From the NCBI GenBank assembly GCA_947477755.1, contig CANJVS010000002.1:1-44234 (forward strand): 44,234 bases of DNA. The letters run 5' to 3'. The notes below the pieces were generated by a model. That model was not told the DNA's origin and did not search any database. It saw nothing but the letters and a program-made list of their open reading frames with translations. Position 1 is the first letter of the stretch. Each line of letters begins with the position of its first letter. Positions 8,435 to 17,675 of the stretch are shown here, one piece after another. The position numbers and the translations under genes are program-made. This stretch comes from Verrucomicrobiaceae bacterium. GTDB lineage: Bacteria > Verrucomicrobiota > Verrucomicrobiia > Verrucomicrobiales > Verrucomicrobiaceae.

Positions 8435-9450
8435 CAGACTTTCTTCAAGTTGGCGATTTGCGCCTCATGTTGAGCAAGTTTCAGATCCGCATCAATCATG
8501 AGCCTGACCAGTTCCTTGAACTTCACCTTGGGTTCCCAGCCAAGCTGACGCCTGGCTTTCGCTGGATCGCCGATCAGCAGATCCACCTCCGCGGGGCGTT
8601 CGTAGCGTGTGTCATGGGAGACATATTTTTCCCAATCCAAATCCAGTAGTTGAAAAGCTTCCTGGCAGAATTCACGCACGCTGTGTGTCTCATTCGTGGC
8701 CACCACATAGTCGTCCGGGTTTTCCTGCTGCAGCATCAGCCACATCATCTCCACGTACTCGCCGGCGAAACCCCAGTCGCGCTTTGCATCCAGATTACCC
8801 ATGTAGAGACGATCCTGAAGCCCCATTTTGATTCGTGTTGCCGCGCGTGTGATCTTGCGCGTCACAAAGGTCTCTCCGCGCCGCGGGCTCTCGTGATTGA
8901 ACAGGATGCCGTTTGAGGCATGCAGGCCGTAGCTTTCGCGATAGTTCACCGTCAGCCAGTAGGCGAAAACCTTCGCGCAGCCGTAGGGCGAGCGCGGCCA
9001 GAAGGGGGTCGTCTCCGTCTGCGGCACCTCCTGCACTTTGCCAAACATCTCGGACGATGATGCCTGATAAAAATGAGACTTCTTTGCCAGCCCGGCCTCA
9101 CGGATCGCTTCCAGAATTCGCAGCACGCCCAGGCCATCCACATCTCCCGTGTATTCAGGAATGTCGAAAGACACCTTCACATGGGATTGCGCCCCCAGAT
9201 TGTAGATTTCATCCGGTTGCAGTTCATACAGCAGCTTCACCATCTGCACCGCATCCGCCAGATCCCCGTAGTGCAAAATCAGGCGTGCATTGTCCGCATG
9301 AGGGTCCTGGTAGATGTGATCAATCCGGCCCGTGTTGAAACTCGACGAGCGGCGGATGATGCCATGCACCTCATAGCCCTTTTTGAGCAGCAACTCCGCC
9401 AGGTAAGATCCATCCTGTCCGGTGATGCCTGTGATCAGTGCTTTCTTCAT
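8434..9450 (-). CDS. gmd: GDP-mannose 4,6-dehydratase
   Basis: 338 residues. The nucleotide-binding loop [11 protein letters not shown] (7-17), SSSEMFG (131-137) and the Y156-xxx-K160 pair in SPYGCAK are those of Gmd, as are [11 protein letters not shown] and [17 protein letters not shown]. It converts GDP-mannose to GDP-4-keto-6-deoxy-mannose, the first step to GDP-L-fucose and also the precursor for GDP-rhamnose or perosamine. The immediate downstream fcl points to fucose. An 83-base gap separates it from the upstream GT2 gene, one of the larger gaps in this part, so an internal promoter is possible, though I see no clear -35/-10 pair. Confidence 0.97.
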   Translation of the reverse strand: MKKALITGITGQDGSYLAELLLKKGYEVHGIIRRSSSFNTGRIDHIYQDPHADNARLILHYGDLADAVQMVKLLYELQPDEIYNLGAQSHVKVSFDIPEYTGDVDGLGVLRILEAIREAGLAKKSHFYQASSSEMFGKVQEVPQTETTPFWPRSPYGCAKVFAYWLTVNYRESYGLHASNGILFNHESPRRGETFVTRKITRAATRIKMGLQDRLYMGNLDAKRDWGFAGEYVEMMWLMLQQENPDDYVVATNETHSVREFCQEAFQLLDLDWEKYVSHDTRYERPAEVDLLIGDPAKARRQLGWEPKVKFKELVRLMIDADLKLAQHEAQIANLKKV

Positions 9451-9505
9451 GCGTGAGGTTGTCGGGAAAGTTTGGGAGGGTTGTGGAATGCCTAGTTATT
9501 GAGAA

Positions 9506-9539
9506 GCCTGAATCAAAGACAAGACATGAATGTTCAGGC
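9506..9539 (-). other. Weak hairpin at the end of the GT2 gene
   Basis: Inverted repeat GCCTGAA (9506-9512) / TTCAGGC (9533-9539) around a 20-base loop, overlapping the stop codon of the GT2 gene at 9534. No T-run follows on the - strand, so it is at most a weak pause or attenuation site. The rest of the 83-base gap (9451-9533) shows nothing further. Confidence 0.25.
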
Positions 9540-10274
9540 CGGCAACTTCCCTGAAGCTCTGGCGGCTCGGATTTTCAGTATATCCAAAGCCATGAGCCAG
9601 GAATCACGCAGCAAACGCACTTTGCCGCCGGGGGTTTCATGCCAGTCAATCGGCACCTCCTGGATGTGACAGCCTGTGTCCAGTAGCGCCACCATCAGCT
9701 CCACATCAAAGGCAAATCCATGCACTCTCAGCCGGTTTGAGATCTGTGCATAGGCCGCGCGCGGCACCATCTTCAGGCCGCATTGCGAGTCATAAACTGG
9801 AATGTCCAGGATTTCCGAAACCAGCGTGGCATAGATCCGCCCCAGCAGGTGCCGCTTGAACAGGCGATCCACCTGCCGCCCAAGCATCTTCACGCGTGAG
9901 GCAAAAATGGCCGTGTTGCCGTTCGTCATCTTGAGCAGGCGTGCCACTTCAGACGCGGAGCATGAACCATCCGCATCCACAAACGCCAGCCAGTCTGCTC
10001 CGCCATGCTCCGCCCAGCCTGCATACACCGCCCCGCCTTTGCCGAGGTTCCTCGGCAGCACTTTCAGTGGCAGCAGGCAGCCATACTTCCCCCGCAAGTC
10101 TTCAACGATGTCGCTCATACGGTGCACCTCATCAGCATCCGAGCCATCTTCGACAACCAGCACCCGCACGCCCCCCATCGCCTGCATGGTTTGGCAGAGT
10201 TCAGGCAAAAAGCCTCCAATACGTCCACTCTCGCGGAAGCACGGCACCACCAGATGGATGCTTTCAGTGGTCAT
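9534..10274 (-). CDS. Glycosyltransferase family 2, DPM1/polyprenyl-phosphate glycosyltransferase-like
   Basis: 246 residues, a single GT-A domain with no membrane segments. The N-terminus HLVVPCFRESGRI, the acidic VVEDGSD (40-46), NLGKGGAV and the metal-binding VDADGS (99-104) are typical. DIPVYDSQCGLKMVPR and HGFAFDVELM match the DPM1/DPG-synthase subgroup, which makes polyprenyl-phosphate mannose or glucose on the cytoplasmic face. It lacks the C-terminal membrane part of GtrB-like enzymes. It overlaps the upstream GT2 gene by 11 bases. It could supply a lipid-linked sugar donor or act as an ordinary chain transferase. Confidence 0.85.
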   Translation of the reverse strand: MTTESIHLVVPCFRESGRIGGFLPELCQTMQAMGGVRVLVVEDGSDADEVHRMSDIVEDLRGKYGCLLPLKVLPRNLGKGGAVYAGWAEHGGADWLAFVDADGSCSASEVARLLKMTNGNTAIFASRVKMLGRQVDRLFKRHLLGRIYATLVSEILDIPVYDSQCGLKMVPRAAYAQISNRLRVHGFAFDVELMVALLDTGCHIQEVPIDWHETPGGKVRLLRDSWLMALDILKIRAARASGKLPA

Positions 10275-11034
10275 CCTTCAGTCTTTTTTCAATGAGACGC
10301 AGCGCCAGCAGCATCTCTGCGAGCAGCCGTTGCAGCGCGTAGTGCCAGCCGCGCCAGCCATCCCAAAGAGTGCCTTTGATCAGCAGGGTGTAGATGAGGC
10401 TTGCCGGAATGGCCATCCACATGGTTAGGCGAAGCTTGTCCTGCAGGCGCAGTTTGGTGGGATCGGTGGCCGATAGTTTTTGGGCTTCCAGGAGCGCATA
10501 CTTGTCCTGTGAAGACAACCAGCGTGTCAGGGGTTTGCGGTCATCATGATCGATGCGTGTCTGCAAATGGCCCAGCATCCCCGGCACATTCAGAACCTGT
10601 GTGTGACCGTCCTCAACATAGGTGCAGCGGCTTTTTTGAAACAGCACCGCTCGCGGCGGATACAATGACGCACGCAGCGCCTTGCTGAAGACGAGATAGC
10701 GGAATGCGGCATCATAGGCGTCAGCATCTCCCGGCAAACCTGACAACTCCTCTTCAAATCCGGAACCGAGAACATAGTCTGCATCCAGCGCCAGCACCCA
10801 CGTCGTTGCCACCAGATCCACGCCGTGATTCCATTGCGTCGTGTGATCATCAAAGACACGCGTTTCTAACCGAACGTTTGGAAAACTCGTCGCGATTTGC
10901 TGCGTGGCATCGGTGCTGCCACTGTCCAGGACCACAATTTCAGTGGCCCACTGGAGGCGTTTCAGCGTCCGTTCCAGATTCGGCGCCTCATTGAAAGTGA
11001 GCACCAGAGGGGTGATGTCTTGGAGGCTCAGCAT
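10264..11034 (-). CDS. Glycosyltransferase family 2, WaaE/KdtX-like
   Basis: 256 residues. The GT-A marks are PLVLTFNEAPNL (9-20), VVLDSGSTDAT (34-44) and LALDADYVL (81-89); the LDSGSTD and tandem acidic pattern is that of the WaaE/KdtX-like group involved in LPS core and capsule assembly. A C-terminal hydrophobic, amphipathic stretch (MWMAIPASLIYTLLIKG) suggests membrane association. It overlaps the downstream GT2 by 11 bases and the upstream GT4 by 7 bases, so the three are almost certainly co-translated. Donor and acceptor are unknown. Confidence 0.85.
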   Translation of the reverse strand: MLSLQDITPLVLTFNEAPNLERTLKRLQWATEIVVLDSGSTDATQQIATSFPNVRLETRVFDDHTTQWNHGVDLVATTWVLALDADYVLGSGFEEELSGLPGDADAYDAAFRYLVFSKALRASLYPPRAVLFQKSRCTYVEDGHTQVLNVPGMLGHLQTRIDHDDRKPLTRWLSSQDKYALLEAQKLSATDPTKLRLQDKLRLTMWMAIPASLIYTLLIKGTLWDGWRGWHYALQRLLAEMLLALRLIEKRLKDDH

Positions 11035-12197
11035 GACGCGATTTTTGATAACACCGTTTGGTAGAGTTCTGTCAGTTTACGGCTCATGGCAGCAAGTGAA
11101 TACTGCTCTTGAGCACATTGTCTGGCAGTATTGCCGAGTCGTTTGCGTTCCACCGGATCTGCGAGCAGGCGGGTTATTGCCGCAGCCAGTGCTTGAGGAT
11201 CCGTCGGTGTGAGCAGCACTGCGCTGGCTGATTCCGCGGCCAGGGCGACTCCGCTCGTGCTGATGCAGGGAAGACCGGAAGCCATGGCCTCCAGCAGGGC
11301 AATGCCAAAATTTTCCGACTCGGACGGCAATACAAAAATCGTGGCTGCGGCAAGTGCAGCCAGCTTTGTTTGACCTGATAAGTAGCCGGCCCAGACCACA
11401 CGGCCCGCCAGATCGGGTTGATGAGTCCGCTCTTCGAGACCTTGCACATACTCTTCCTCGCCACTGCCGGCGATGACCAGACAGGCAGGTGCCGCTACGC
11501 GGGCAAATGCTTCCAGTAAAAGCTCCACATTCTTTTTCCGGTCGAGCCGCGAGAGAAACAACACGATGGGCCGGCCTGCGATCAGTGGGTGCTGCTCCAG
11601 AAACAGGGTGGCATTTGGCAGGCGATCAAAGGGCAGGAGATCAATCCCCAGTGGCACCACCGCTGGAAAGGCCTTGAGGCAGAGCCGCGCGGCGTCATCC
11701 CGTTCTTGATTGCTGGTGTAGTGCATGGCCGAGGCAAGGTTCAGCACCGGCCTGTCGAGCAGACGAAAGGACCAGGCCTTGATCCAGCGCCGACGATTGT
11801 TCATACCCCAGCTGTTGAGCACCCCAAGCGGCCGCACGATGAAGGGCACGCCGCGCAGGGATGCCGACCAGCCTGCGGCCAGCGTGCTGAACGAGAAAAC
11901 CGTGTGAACATGCACCAGGTCGTAATCGCCCGCATGCCTCATCAACCAAAGGAACATGGGCAGTGACACTTTGTAAAACTCGGTCTGCTTCGGAAAATAA
12001 AACACACGAAAACCATCCCGCTCTTGAGGCCCTCCATGCGCGACACCGGACAATCTCCGGCCCATGCCATCATCATCCGTGGTCGCGACATCGATTTGGA
12101 TGCCCCGTTCTGCCAGAGATTTTGCCATCGCCGGCAGCGCCATGCTTGGCCCGCCCTGAGTGGGGGACAGCGATGGAATGACGTGGAGGATTTTCAC
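11028..12197 (-). CDS. Glycosyltransferase family 4
   Basis: 389 residues beginning with a GTG at 12197 (MKILHVIPSLSPTQGGPSMAL). The GT-B fold is shown by the glycine-rich N-terminal loop and by LFLSRLDRKKNVELLLEAF, VIAGSGEEEY and the C-terminal LPSESENFGIALLEAMASG, which contains the E-x7-E nucleotide-sugar-binding pattern. It probably acts at the cytoplasmic face on the lipid-linked oligosaccharide. The start has no Shine-Dalgarno sequence: its leader is filled by a heptanucleotide repeat array that reads as pyrimidines on the - strand (12201-12228). Donor sugar not assignable. Confidence 0.88.
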   Translation of the reverse strand: MKILHVIPSLSPTQGGPSMALPAMAKSLAERGIQIDVATTDDDGMGRRLSGVAHGGPQERDGFRVFYFPKQTEFYKVSLPMFLWLMRHAGDYDLVHVHTVFSFSTLAAGWSASLRGVPFIVRPLGVLNSWGMNNRRRWIKAWSFRLLDRPVLNLASAMHYTSNQERDDAARLCLKAFPAVVPLGIDLLPFDRLPNATLFLEQHPLIAGRPIVLFLSRLDRKKNVELLLEAFARVAAPACLVIAGSGEEEYVQGLEERTHQPDLAGRVVWAGYLSGQTKLAALAAATIFVLPSESENFGIALLEAMASGLPCISTSGVALAAESASAVLLTPTDPQALAAAITRLLADPVERKRLGNTARQCAQEQYSLAAMSRKLTELYQTVLSKIASC

Positions 12198-12200
12198 AAA

Positions 12201-12228
12201 CCGGAAAGGAGAAAGCAGAAAGATGAAA
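12201..12228. repeat. Heptanucleotide array, 4 units
   Basis: Four in-phase 7-base units read on the + strand: CCGGAAA, GGAGAAA, GCAGAAA, GATGAAA. They fill most of the 39-base gap between asnB (ends 12237) and the GT4 start (12197), ending three bases before that start codon. The same unit type occurs at 22155-22196, 41778-41826 and 42244-42278, and inverted at 41851-41885 and 42305-42339. Confidence 0.8.
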
Positions 12229-12236
12229 TCGAATGG

Positions 12237-13991
12237 CTAACGGTGTTCGAGCCAGCGTTCGAGCATGAATACAGCCCAGCGTTGATACCACGTGGGTTTA
12301 GCGTCGGGAATGCGGGACGTGGCGTCCGCAAAGTCAGTGCCCCATTCGGCGCTCAGCCATTTTTCATACGGGAAGAGAAAGCCGCGTTTGGCCTGGTTCG
12401 TCACCCAGGCCGGCAACTCTGGAACCGCCTCGATCAGCAATTGTTTGCCAGCACGCAGACGCAGCGCAGCGGGAATGCGTGACACTGTTTCAAATAGAAT
12501 TCGATCCACCAGGGGAACACGCAGTTCGAGCCCATGAGCCATGCTCATCACATCGCTGTCTTTGAGGAGTTGGTTGCGCATGTACAGACTCAGCTCACAG
12601 GCGCTGATCTGGTCGAGCACATCGCCATCAGGCAGCGCAATGTCTGGTGCGGCATCCACCGCACTCACATCACATCCCGCGTAGCGTGCCGCCAGGGTCC
12701 GTGCATCCCGGCGCGTAAACAGCCCGCGGAAAGTCCGCCAGGAATGAAGCAGCGTCGGTTCCTGCTGGAGCAGGCTGCCGACGCGGCGCAGCGGCAGGCT
12801 CGGCATGAAGCGCTCCATGGCTGAGCCAAGCGCCGGGACGTGGCTTGCAAGGCGTGCCATCTGCGCCAAATGCGGCACTTTTTGAAAGCTTGGATAGCCA
12901 CCAAACAACTCATCTCCGCCCAGTCCGGACAGCACCACTTTCATTCCCTGCTGTCTGGCAAATCCAGCCACGGTGAAGGTGTTGAAGCCATCAATGCTCG
13001 GCTGGTCCATGTGCGCGAGAAAGTGCTGGAAGCTTTCGGCGGCCAGCCTGGCATTCAGTTTCAGTTCATGGTGCCGGGTGCCGAAATGCTGCGCCGTGCG
13101 CGCCGCCAAGCTGCTCTCATCCAGGCCCGCGTCGTCCACGCCGATGGAAAAGGAGCTGAGTTCACTCTGCCCAGTCTCTTTAGCCAGGGCCAGCAAAGCG
13201 GTCGAATCAATGCCGCCACTCAGAAAGATCCCAACAGGCACATCACTGACAAAATGGTGCCGCACCGAATCCAGCAGTGCAGAGCGCGTGAGATTGACCG
13301 CTTCCTGCGGACTTGTTTCCCCCGGCTCAAACTGCAGTGTCCAGTAGGGACGCTCTTCAACGTGTCCAGCCTTCCAGAACAATTGATGTCCAGCGGGAAG
13401 ACAGCGCACCTCTTTGAGCAGGGTGCGGGGCTCAGCCACACTGCCTGTTTCAAAGAACCCCATCAGCGCAGCGGGATCGAGCTGCGTTCCTGCCTGCCCG
13501 GTCTTTTGCAACACCTTCAATTCCGAGGCAAAAGACAAACGGCCGCCACCAGTCGTGTAATAGAGAGGCTTGATGCCAAAGGGATCGCGCGCCAGGAAGG
13601 CACGCTGTTCACGGGCATCCCAGATGGCGAAGGCAAACATGCCGCGCAGTTTCCCCACCATCTCCGGTCCCTCTTTCTGGTAGAGACGCAGCAGGACTTC
13701 CGTGTCTGAATGGCTGCGAAAAATAACACCATCGCGTTCCAGACTGGCGCGTAGTTCACGGAAATTGTAGATCTCTCCATTGAAGACGATGCTCAGCGCC
13801 GATTCCGGACAGTGCATGGGCTGACGCCCGTCTTCAGAGAGGTCAATGATGGCCAGGCGCGTGTGAACCAGCGTCACCCCGTCCGCCTCCCAGATCCCAT
13901 GCCCATCAGGTCCACGATGCCTGAGCGCCACCAGTGCCTGCACTGCGAAATCAGGGCTTTTCCTGCCGAACTGTCCTGCTATGCCACACAT
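12237..13991 (-). CDS. asnB: Asparagine synthase (glutamine-hydrolysing), AsnB-like
   Basis: 584 residues. The N-terminal glutaminase domain starts with the catalytic cysteine (MCGIAG) and has RHRGPDGHG, LAIIDLS and FNGEIYNF (70-77). RDPFGIKPLYY (135-145) and the synthetase-domain PPi loop LSGGIDS (257-263) follow. The enzyme uses glutamine to amidate a carboxylate through an adenylate. In polysaccharide loci AsnB-like proteins may amidate uronic acids or linked amino acids instead of making free asparagine; the position among glycosyltransferases suggests that here (inference). It lies 46 bases after the methyltransferase gene, and its end adjoins a heptanucleotide array. Confidence 0.9.
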   Translation of the reverse strand: MCGIAGQFGRKSPDFAVQALVALRHRGPDGHGIWEADGVTLVHTRLAIIDLSEDGRQPMHCPESALSIVFNGEIYNFRELRASLERDGVIFRSHSDTEVLLRLYQKEGPEMVGKLRGMFAFAIWDAREQRAFLARDPFGIKPLYYTTGGGRLSFASELKVLQKTGQAGTQLDPAALMGFFETGSVAEPRTLLKEVRCLPAGHQLFWKAGHVEERPYWTLQFEPGETSPQEAVNLTRSALLDSVRHHFVSDVPVGIFLSGGIDSTALLALAKETGQSELSSFSIGVDDAGLDESSLAARTAQHFGTRHHELKLNARLAAESFQHFLAHMDQPSIDGFNTFTVAGFARQQGMKVVLSGLGGDELFGGYPSFQKVPHLAQMARLASHVPALGSAMERFMPSLPLRRVGSLLQQEPTLLHSWRTFRGLFTRRDARTLAARYAGCDVSAVDAAPDIALPDGDVLDQISACELSLYMRNQLLKDSDVMSMAHGLELRVPLVDRILFETVSRIPAALRLRAGKQLLIEAVPELPAWVTNQAKRGFLFPYEKWLSAEWGTDFADATSRIPDAKPTWYQRWAVFMLERWLEHR

Positions 13992-14037
13992 GAGACGCTT
14001 CCTAGCCTAACTAAATCGACTGCTAAAGTCCGCTTTT

Positions 14038-14955
14038 CTAAACTTTACGCAGTGTGGTGATCAGGAACGAGCCCTGCTTGCAGGTATTGGTGATGAATCT
14101 GCACAAGGCGTTCGGAGTCAGACTCATCACCCAATCTTTGAATCTGGAAGGAGGGAGAGGAAAGACTTCCGATTTCTGACCTTTGATTTTGATTTCTTCG
14201 AGCACAAAGCCTTTGGATGCCACCAGATCAGACCATTCCTGTTTCGTGTAAAACCGGGCAATGGCGCCATCGGTGTGAAGTTGCACCAGTTCATGCAGTG
14301 AACTGGTCTTGAGGAATCCGCCTTTTAGAATGCCGCGGAACAGGCCCGTGAAGATGTAGTAATAAAGAAAACTGCGGTAATAGACCATGACGGTGGCCTT
14401 GCCGCCCGGGCGGAGCACACGGTTCATTTCCGCCAGAATCTGCCCCGTATTCGCGGAGTGATGGATGACTCCCCAGGTCCAGATGAAATCAAAGGAGGCA
14501 TCGGGGAAATCCAGTTTTTCGGCGTCCATCTGACGAATCGTCCCCTTGAGACCAAAGGCCTCGAATCGCTTCGTGGTGCTCTGCACGGCATACTCGGTCA
14601 GGTCGATTCCAGTGTAGCTCTTGCAGTGTGGCGCGATGAGTTGGGCATGGCTGCCATTGCCGACGCCGATCTCGAGCACATCCATCTGTGGCAGTTTGGC
14701 AAAGGGAATGATCTCATCGAAAGGGCGTTCTTTCGGGGGCATGTAACGCGAGGAATCAAAGAAAAACCGGCAGTCAATCTCCTCGTAAAACTCGCGTGAA
14801 AACTCAGCCGCAGGGATGCGGTCCCCCCAGTCATAGCGCATGGGATTATTTTGCCACCACGAGCGATTTTGTGCCTGCCATTCGCCCTGCTTTTGCGCGT
14901 CAGGCAGTTCAGTCGGAGAAGAGAAGCCCGGAGGCAATTTTTGATTGGTGTCCAT
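14038..14955 (-). CDS. Class I SAM-dependent methyltransferase
   Basis: 305 residues. Motif I is VLEIGVGNGSHAQ (near residues 95-107), followed by the acidic YTGIDLTEYAV, motif II-like FDFIWTWGVIHHS and motif III-like RVLRPGGKATVMVYY. It is a Methyltransf_11/25-type fold that probably methylates a sugar or a small precursor in the cytoplasm. The N-terminal 60 residues (WWQNNPMRYDWGDR) resemble other polysaccharide-locus methyltransferases. It lies 22 bases after the GT9 gene and 46 before asnB. Substrate not assignable. Confidence 0.85.
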   Translation of the reverse strand: MDTNQKLPPGFSSPTELPDAQKQGEWQAQNRSWWQNNPMRYDWGDRIPAAEFSREFYEEIDCRFFFDSSRYMPPKERPFDEIIPFAKLPQMDVLEIGVGNGSHAQLIAPHCKSYTGIDLTEYAVQSTTKRFEAFGLKGTIRQMDAEKLDFPDASFDFIWTWGVIHHSANTGQILAEMNRVLRPGGKATVMVYYRSFLYYYIFTGLFRGILKGGFLKTSSLHELVQLHTDGAIARFYTKQEWSDLVASKGFVLEEIKIKGQKSEVFPLPPSRFKDWVMSLTPNALCRFITNTCKQGSFLITTLRKV

Positions 14956-14977
14956 GAGTTTAAAGATTGGCGTAATT

Positions 14978-16081
14978 TTATATCGACGGCGCTTGGAGCA
15001 TCCGTGTCCTGGCGATCACTATTTGGCATGCGCTCAGGACTTGATCGACTTCGATTCCTGTGAGGCATTCATGGCTTCGATTGCATACTTGCAGCAGGCA
15101 TCCGGCGCATGGGACTTCATGCCTGATGACTTGATGACCATCCCCGTAAGGGAACCATCTTCCCGGCCAGTCGAGAGCTGAAAAAATCCCGACACAGGGT
15201 GTTTCCATGGCCGCAGCCAGATGCATGACTCCAGTGTCATTGCCCAGATAAAAAATCGCGTTCTTTAGCAGTGCGGCGGATTCTCGAACAGTCAGGTCGC
15301 CGGCGGCACACAGCCCCTTTCCCCATTGGGCGAGCAACTGGTGGCCCAGTTCCCGATCCTCACTCCCGCCAAAGATGACCGGTAGCAGGCCGTGCTCTTC
15401 GATGAGTTTCTTTCCGACCGCCATATACCGCTCTGATGGCCATTGCTTCGATGACCACTTTGATCCAGCACAGACAGCGAACCAGCCACGCGGGGAGAGG
15501 GATGAACCTTGATGATTTACCCACCAAGCATCTGCCTGGGCTTGTTCGTTGGTGGTGATCCCCATGTCCATGCAGCCCGTGCCCGGTTTGATTTCAGGCA
15601 ACCCGCTCGCGGCCAGTCGTTTCAACAATGCATCTGCCTCATGCATGACCGGAACCAGTGAGCCATCCGCAGATCTGGGCAAGGGGTCTTCAGGGTACCC
15701 GTCGAAGCCGAGAGTCTGTCTGATCCCCGCAAACCGAAAGAACCATGCATCCCGCAGGCGTTGTTTTGGGCTTCGAATCGTCGGCAGAAGGTAGGCCACG
15801 GCGTCAAACTTCATCCTCCGCAGGGTCAGGATCGTTAGGAACAGCGACAGCAACCGACCCAGAGATGAGCCGCCACGATACTTGATGTAACGCTGCACCA
15901 GTCCCTCGGGTGGCAGCACCTGTTCTGGCGGGAGTTGATTTCCATGCTGCGGGATCTCGCTGAGCAGCGTGAACTGGGCGTCTTTGAAATGTTCGCGAAG
16001 CAGCCAGAGGCTGGGAAGCGCTGCGATCGTGTCGCCAATCTGTCCGAAGCGGTAGATCAACAGGCGATGGATGTCAGGCAT
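14978..16081 (-). CDS. Glycosyltransferase family 9 (heptosyltransferase-like)
   Basis: 367 residues. The N-terminus LLIYRFGQIGDTIAALPSL is the GT9 opening. The C-terminal half has VCAGSKWSSKQWPSERY, FGGSEDRELG and the donor-binding GNDTGVMHLAAAMETPCVG (280-298) with DWPGRWFPYG. GT9 enzymes use ADP-heptose or related donors in LPS core assembly, and variants serve in other surface glycans. A cysteine cluster near the end (CAGCLLQVC) also occurs in relatives. It precedes the methyltransferase gene by 22 bases. The family call is safe; heptose as the sugar is only a possibility. Confidence 0.9.
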   Translation of the reverse strand: MPDIHRLLIYRFGQIGDTIAALPSLWLLREHFKDAQFTLLSEIPQHGNQLPPEQVLPPEGLVQRYIKYRGGSSLGRLLSLFLTILTLRRMKFDAVAYLLPTIRSPKQRLRDAWFFRFAGIRQTLGFDGYPEDPLPRSADGSLVPVMHEADALLKRLAASGLPEIKPGTGCMDMGITTNEQAQADAWWVNHQGSSLSPRGWFAVCAGSKWSSKQWPSERYMAVGKKLIEEHGLLPVIFGGSEDRELGHQLLAQWGKGLCAAGDLTVRESAALLKNAIFYLGNDTGVMHLAAAMETPCVGIFSALDWPGRWFPYGDGHQVIRHEVPCAGCLLQVCNRSHECLTGIEVDQVLSACQIVIARTRMLQAPSI

Positions 16082-16141
16082 GATACGCAGGGGATCTGGA
16101 TCAAATCAGCGGCAATCTGCCAATGGTGAATCCCTTGAGGA

Positions 16142-17644
16142 TCATTCCTTCATCAGCCAGCGCATCAGACTGGTCCCGAAGAAAGAATTCATAGCCCAGT
16201 AGGCAAGGCTGAGGGTAACTAATGAGCCAATAATCTTCACATTAGATGCCTCAAAAGAAAGCACATTGGCAAATAAAATGGCAGTACCAATAGCGACTCC
16301 GAGGAGAGTTGAGTTTTTGTTGCGGCAACACACCCTGTAAATGCTGCCCATCAACAATCCCAGAGCACAGATGGGCAGGTACATCCCGAGGCTGCCAAAA
16401 TCCGCGTAACTCTCCGCCATGTAGCCGATGCCGATCGAGGTTCCTGATTCCATCCCTGCAAGCCTCATGCCAGTGAAGCGTCGGGCACGGGCGGAGTCGT
16501 CCAGAACTTTTTTGTCCGGAAAGAGGATTCGGGGCGTCAACACATGCGTGACGGCTCCCAGCCAAAGCTCCCCATCGGAATGCGACTCGGCGGCAGGAAC
16601 ATGGCTGAGAACAGAACCAAAAAAGCCAATGTAAGACACACGAGCGACGGTGGACTTGAATCCCTCCTCCATCTTTTGTGCATCCATGCGGGAAATGAGC
16701 ATCCTGATGACCTCCAATTTGTCCATGGTGGTTGCGCCACCTTTTTGGCGCCATTGATGCTGCAGATAGTTTCGATAGTCCACCTTGATCACGGACCAGA
16801 ATAATGAGGCAAAGAACCCCAAGGTAATGAAAGCCAGGGCAAGACCACGAATCCGGAGATTCATGCCTCTGGGGAGCCCGACCACCACAATGAGGAGCAT
16901 CATGATGCCTTCCTTAAAGCTGCCAAAGTAACCCGTGAAGCCGCTCAAAAACTCCAGCAGGACAGCGGTCAGGAGGAATCGATAACCTTCATCCCTGACC
17001 AGGACACGATAGGCCAGTAGGTAGAAAAACACCCATTTGATGGTTCCAATAGGTGTTGCGAACTGACGCAAGCTCCCAAATTTCCAGGCAATGGCCATAA
17101 CGGATGAGGCGAGAACGAACGCAATCAACCAAATCACAAATAAACGACCAAGTGGTATCTTCTCCAGTTTGTTTTCCATCTTGGCCGCTATAACAGCTCC
17201 ACGTCCGACCGAGTCGAGTGCTGATCTCATGCCGACCGCCAAGACCATGATCCCGCCGAGACTGAGCCAGGTGGCCCTTTCCAATTCGGGAAAGTCGATC
17301 ACCTTTTCCAGCGGCGTGCTGTAAACGTCAGCATAAAAAACCAATGCCACAACCTGCAACCACTGCATGGCACAGCAGGCGAGGAGAATGGGGGATTCAC
17401 CTTTGATGAACAGCAGGCTGGCCATGATCGGCAGAGAAAGGCAGCAGGCTGCGGTCAGCAGGGGGTAGATGCTCATCCCTCCCCACAAAGCTCCAGCGAA
17501 TGCGACGATCCATACCCAAAGGGGAAGAGGTTGAATCAGTCCAGAGGCACGGGGGCGGATCAGGGGGCCATGATCCCCTCCCCGCATGGGCAGGCGTGTC
17601 ATTCCCGGACGTGGGGAATTGGTTTCACGAAGTTGACCGATCAT
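16142..17644 (-). CDS. Multi-pass membrane protein, Wzy/O-antigen polymerase-like
   Basis: 500 residues with about ten to twelve hydrophobic segments spread over residues 40-490 and a basic, proline-rich N-terminus. A large hydrophilic loop (about 290-405) contains RNYLQHQWRQKGG and TPRILFPDKKVLDD, followed by GIGYMAESYADFGSLGMYLP. A long periplasmic loop and the ESYADFG pattern are seen in Wzy-like polymerases of exopolysaccharide loci, which join undecaprenyl-linked repeat units. Sequence conservation in this family is poor, so the call rests mainly on topology, size and place in the locus. The gaps on both sides (31 and 60 bases) show no signal. Confidence 0.65.
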   Translation of the reverse strand: MIGQLRETNSPRPGMTRLPMRGGDHGPLIRPRASGLIQPLPLWVWIVAFAGALWGGMSIYPLLTAACCLSLPIMASLLFIKGESPILLACCAMQWLQVVALVFYADVYSTPLEKVIDFPELERATWLSLGGIMVLAVGMRSALDSVGRGAVIAAKMENKLEKIPLGRLFVIWLIAFVLASSVMAIAWKFGSLRQFATPIGTIKWVFFYLLAYRVLVRDEGYRFLLTAVLLEFLSGFTGYFGSFKEGIMMLLIVVVGLPRGMNLRIRGLALAFITLGFFASLFWSVIKVDYRNYLQHQWRQKGGATTMDKLEVIRMLISRMDAQKMEEGFKSTVARVSYIGFFGSVLSHVPAAESHSDGELWLGAVTHVLTPRILFPDKKVLDDSARARRFTGMRLAGMESGTSIGIGYMAESYADFGSLGMYLPICALGLLMGSIYRVCCRNKNSTLLGVAIGTAILFANVLSFEASNVKIIGSLVTLSLAYWAMNSFFGTSLMRWLMKE

Positions 17645-17675
17645 GAGGAACGCGAATTAAATATTGGAAGGGCAA

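Noticed and set aside
12840-13709. Open frame of 289 codons on the + strand
   Set aside because: Antisense to asnB, whose motifs are intact; no recognisable domain.
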